A stretch of 64,000 nucleotides of DNA from NCBI RefSeq assembly GCF_020176695.1, contig NZ_JAIWIA010000022.1, positions 1-64,000 of the forward strand, given 5' to 3'. Position 1 is the stretch's first letter, and each line of letters starts with the position of its first letter. This DNA comes from Massilia sp. MS-15. GTDB lineage: Bacteria; Pseudomonadota; Gammaproteobacteria; Burkholderiales; Burkholderiaceae_D. Both the position numbers and the translations under genes were made by a program. Positions 63,048 through 64,000 of this stretch are shown in pieces. Under the pieces are notes generated by a model. It was given only the letters and a program-made list of their open reading frames with translations. It had not been told where the DNA came from and made no database searches.

Positions 63048-63968
63048 ATGCCTTCCCTCTGGATGCTGTTCGCCAGCTTCGCGTTCGCCGCCATGAGCGC
63101 GGGCGTGAAGCTGGCTTCCGGGTTCTATTCCACCTCCGAACTGCTGATGTACCGCGGCCTGATCGGCACCCTGGTGCTGGCGGCCGCGGTGCGCCACCAG
63201 GGCGCCAGCCTGCGCACGTCCTTCCCCAAAGCCCACCTGTGGCGCAGCGCGGTCGGCGTGACTTCGCTATGGCTGTGGTTCTTCGCCATCACGCGCCTGC
63301 CGCTGGCCACCGCCGTCACCCTCAACTACATGGCGCCGATCTGGATCGCGGCCTGGATGTTCGCCACCGGCTGGTGGCGCGGCACCAAGCTGCCCGATTG
63401 GCCGCTGGTGCTGGCGATCGGCATGAGCTTCCTTGGCGTGACCCTGGTGCTGCAGCCGGCGGTCGAGAGCAATCAATGGCTTGGCGGCCTGGCGGGCCTG
63501 TGCTCGTCGGTGATCTCGGCCATGGCCTATATGCAGGTGCGCAGGCTGGGCCAGCTGGGCGAGCCGGAATACCGCGTGGTGTTCTACTTCTCTCTCACCA
63601 CCACGCTGGCGGGCCTGGCCGGCACCCTGGCGGGCGACGGGCCGCGCGACGCCGTGTTCAGCGGCCATACGCCATACAGCGCCGCCCTGCTGCTGGCGGT
63701 CGGCATCGCCGCCCTGCTGGCCCAGATCGCCATGACGCGCGCCTACCGTGTCGGCAAGGTGCTGGTGGTGGCCAACCTGCAGTACACCGGCATCGTGTTC
63801 TCCAGCCTGTGGGGCCTGGCGCTGTGGGGCGATGCCTTCGACTGGCATGTCTGGCTGGGCATCGGGGTGATCCTCGCCTCCGGCGTGGCCGCGACGTTCT
63901 ACAATACGCGCAGCACGGCACGGGGCGCCGTGGTCAAGGACACCGATCCCATCGCCAGCGAAACCTGA
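63048..63968 (+). CDS. DMT-superfamily transporter (EamA domain)
   Basis: 306 residues from MPSLWMLFAS. Ten predicted transmembrane segments in two EamA repeats (about 1-140 and 150-290), with PLATAVTLNYMAPIWIAAWM in the first and ARAYRVGKVLVV-like AMTRAYRVGKVLVVANLQYT in the second. Such proteins export metabolites or drugs; the substrate is unknown. Likely cotranscribed with the Rieske oxygenase gene upstream. Confidence 0.9.
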   Translation: MPSLWMLFASFAFAAMSAGVKLASGFYSTSELLMYRGLIGTLVLAAAVRHQGASLRTSFPKAHLWRSAVGVTSLWLWFFAITRLPLATAVTLNYMAPIWIAAWMFATGWWRGTKLPDWPLVLAIGMSFLGVTLVLQPAVESNQWLGGLAGLCSSVISAMAYMQVRRLGQLGEPEYRVVFYFSLTTTLAGLAGTLAGDGPRDAVFSGHTPYSAALLLAVGIAALLAQIAMTRAYRVGKVLVVANLQYTGIVFSSLWGLALWGDAFDWHVWLGIGVILASGVAATFYNTRSTARGAVVKDTDPIASET

Positions 63969-63979
63969 GGAAGAACCGA

Positions 63980-64000
63980 ATGAGCATCTACGCCACACTG
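63980..64000 (+). CDS. Start of a further gene, cut by the window edge
   Basis: ATG at 63980 after GAGGAAGAACC encodes MSIYATL before the window ends. It starts eleven bases after the transporter stop, so it belongs to the same operon. Too little is present to identify it. Confidence 0.5.

Overview
The window looks like a stretch of chromosome from a GC-rich betaproteobacterium of the family Oxalobacteraceae, most like Massilia or a close relative. This is inferred from gene content and order: a Burkholderiales-type aa3 cytochrome oxidase locus carrying DUF2970, DUF2909 and a 36-residue assembly protein, a pilT-pilU pair beside yggS-proC, dxs-ispA-xseB, and glcDEF. I see no rRNA, tRNA, CRISPR array, prophage or insertion sequence. 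Almost all of it is dense, ordinary coding sequence.

Layout. 1-2.4 kb: nhaR-type regulator and a CNNM/CBS membrane protein. 2.4-5.6 kb: two small hypotheticals, a gene-free stretch and a secreted erythromycin-esterase-family protein. 5.8-8.2 kb: hybrid histidine kinase, small membrane protein, HIT protein. 8.3-9.3 kb: a ParD-like gene translationally coupled to a methionine aminopeptidase, behind an AT-rich repeated operator-like sequence. 9.4-19.5 kb: AI-2E family transporter, then the complete aa3 oxidase and haem A locus on the minus strand (ctaC, ctaD, small protein, ctaG, DUF2970, ctaE, SURF1, hypothetical, ctaA, ctaB, sco), interrupted by one plus-strand DUF2909 gene. 19.9-24.3 kb: bioC-like methyltransferase, comF, trmL and the KtrB/KtrA potassium system. 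24.3-29.6 kb: two-domain fasciclin lipoprotein, S9 prolyl oligopeptidase, OB-fold (BOF) protein, S41 peptidase. 29.8-35.6 kb: QseBC-like two-component pair, CpdA-like phosphodiesterase, rfaE2, a third PilT/PilU-type ATPase, oxyR. 35.7-39.8 kb: two hypothetical lipoproteins, an ACE-like M2 peptidase, yaiI. 39.9-46.4 kb: ubiA, a yqjD-yqjE-yqjK stress operon, proC-yggS, pilT-pilU. 46.4-53.3 kb: a 20% GC leader in front of cheW and a chemoreceptor, a hypothetical, a TonB-dependent receptor, glutathione peroxidase and two small genes. 53.4-57.1 kb: glcDEF glycolate oxidase. 57.2-61.6 kb: cobalamin adenosyltransferase, 2OG-Fe(II) oxygenase, dxs-ispA-xseB. 61.9 kb to the end: Rieske oxygenase, EamA transporter and the first codons of another gene.

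The two observations I would follow first are these. (1) The ParD-like/MetAP pair has the layout of a toxin-antitoxin operon, but its second gene is a methionine aminopeptidase with all metal ligands intact. (2) A family of GTAG-footed REP/REPIN hairpins occurs in three places (25.6, 39.3 and 58.5 kb). In all three the TAG of the GTAG foot is the in-frame stop codon of the adjacent gene, and hairpin arms differ by compensating base-pair changes.
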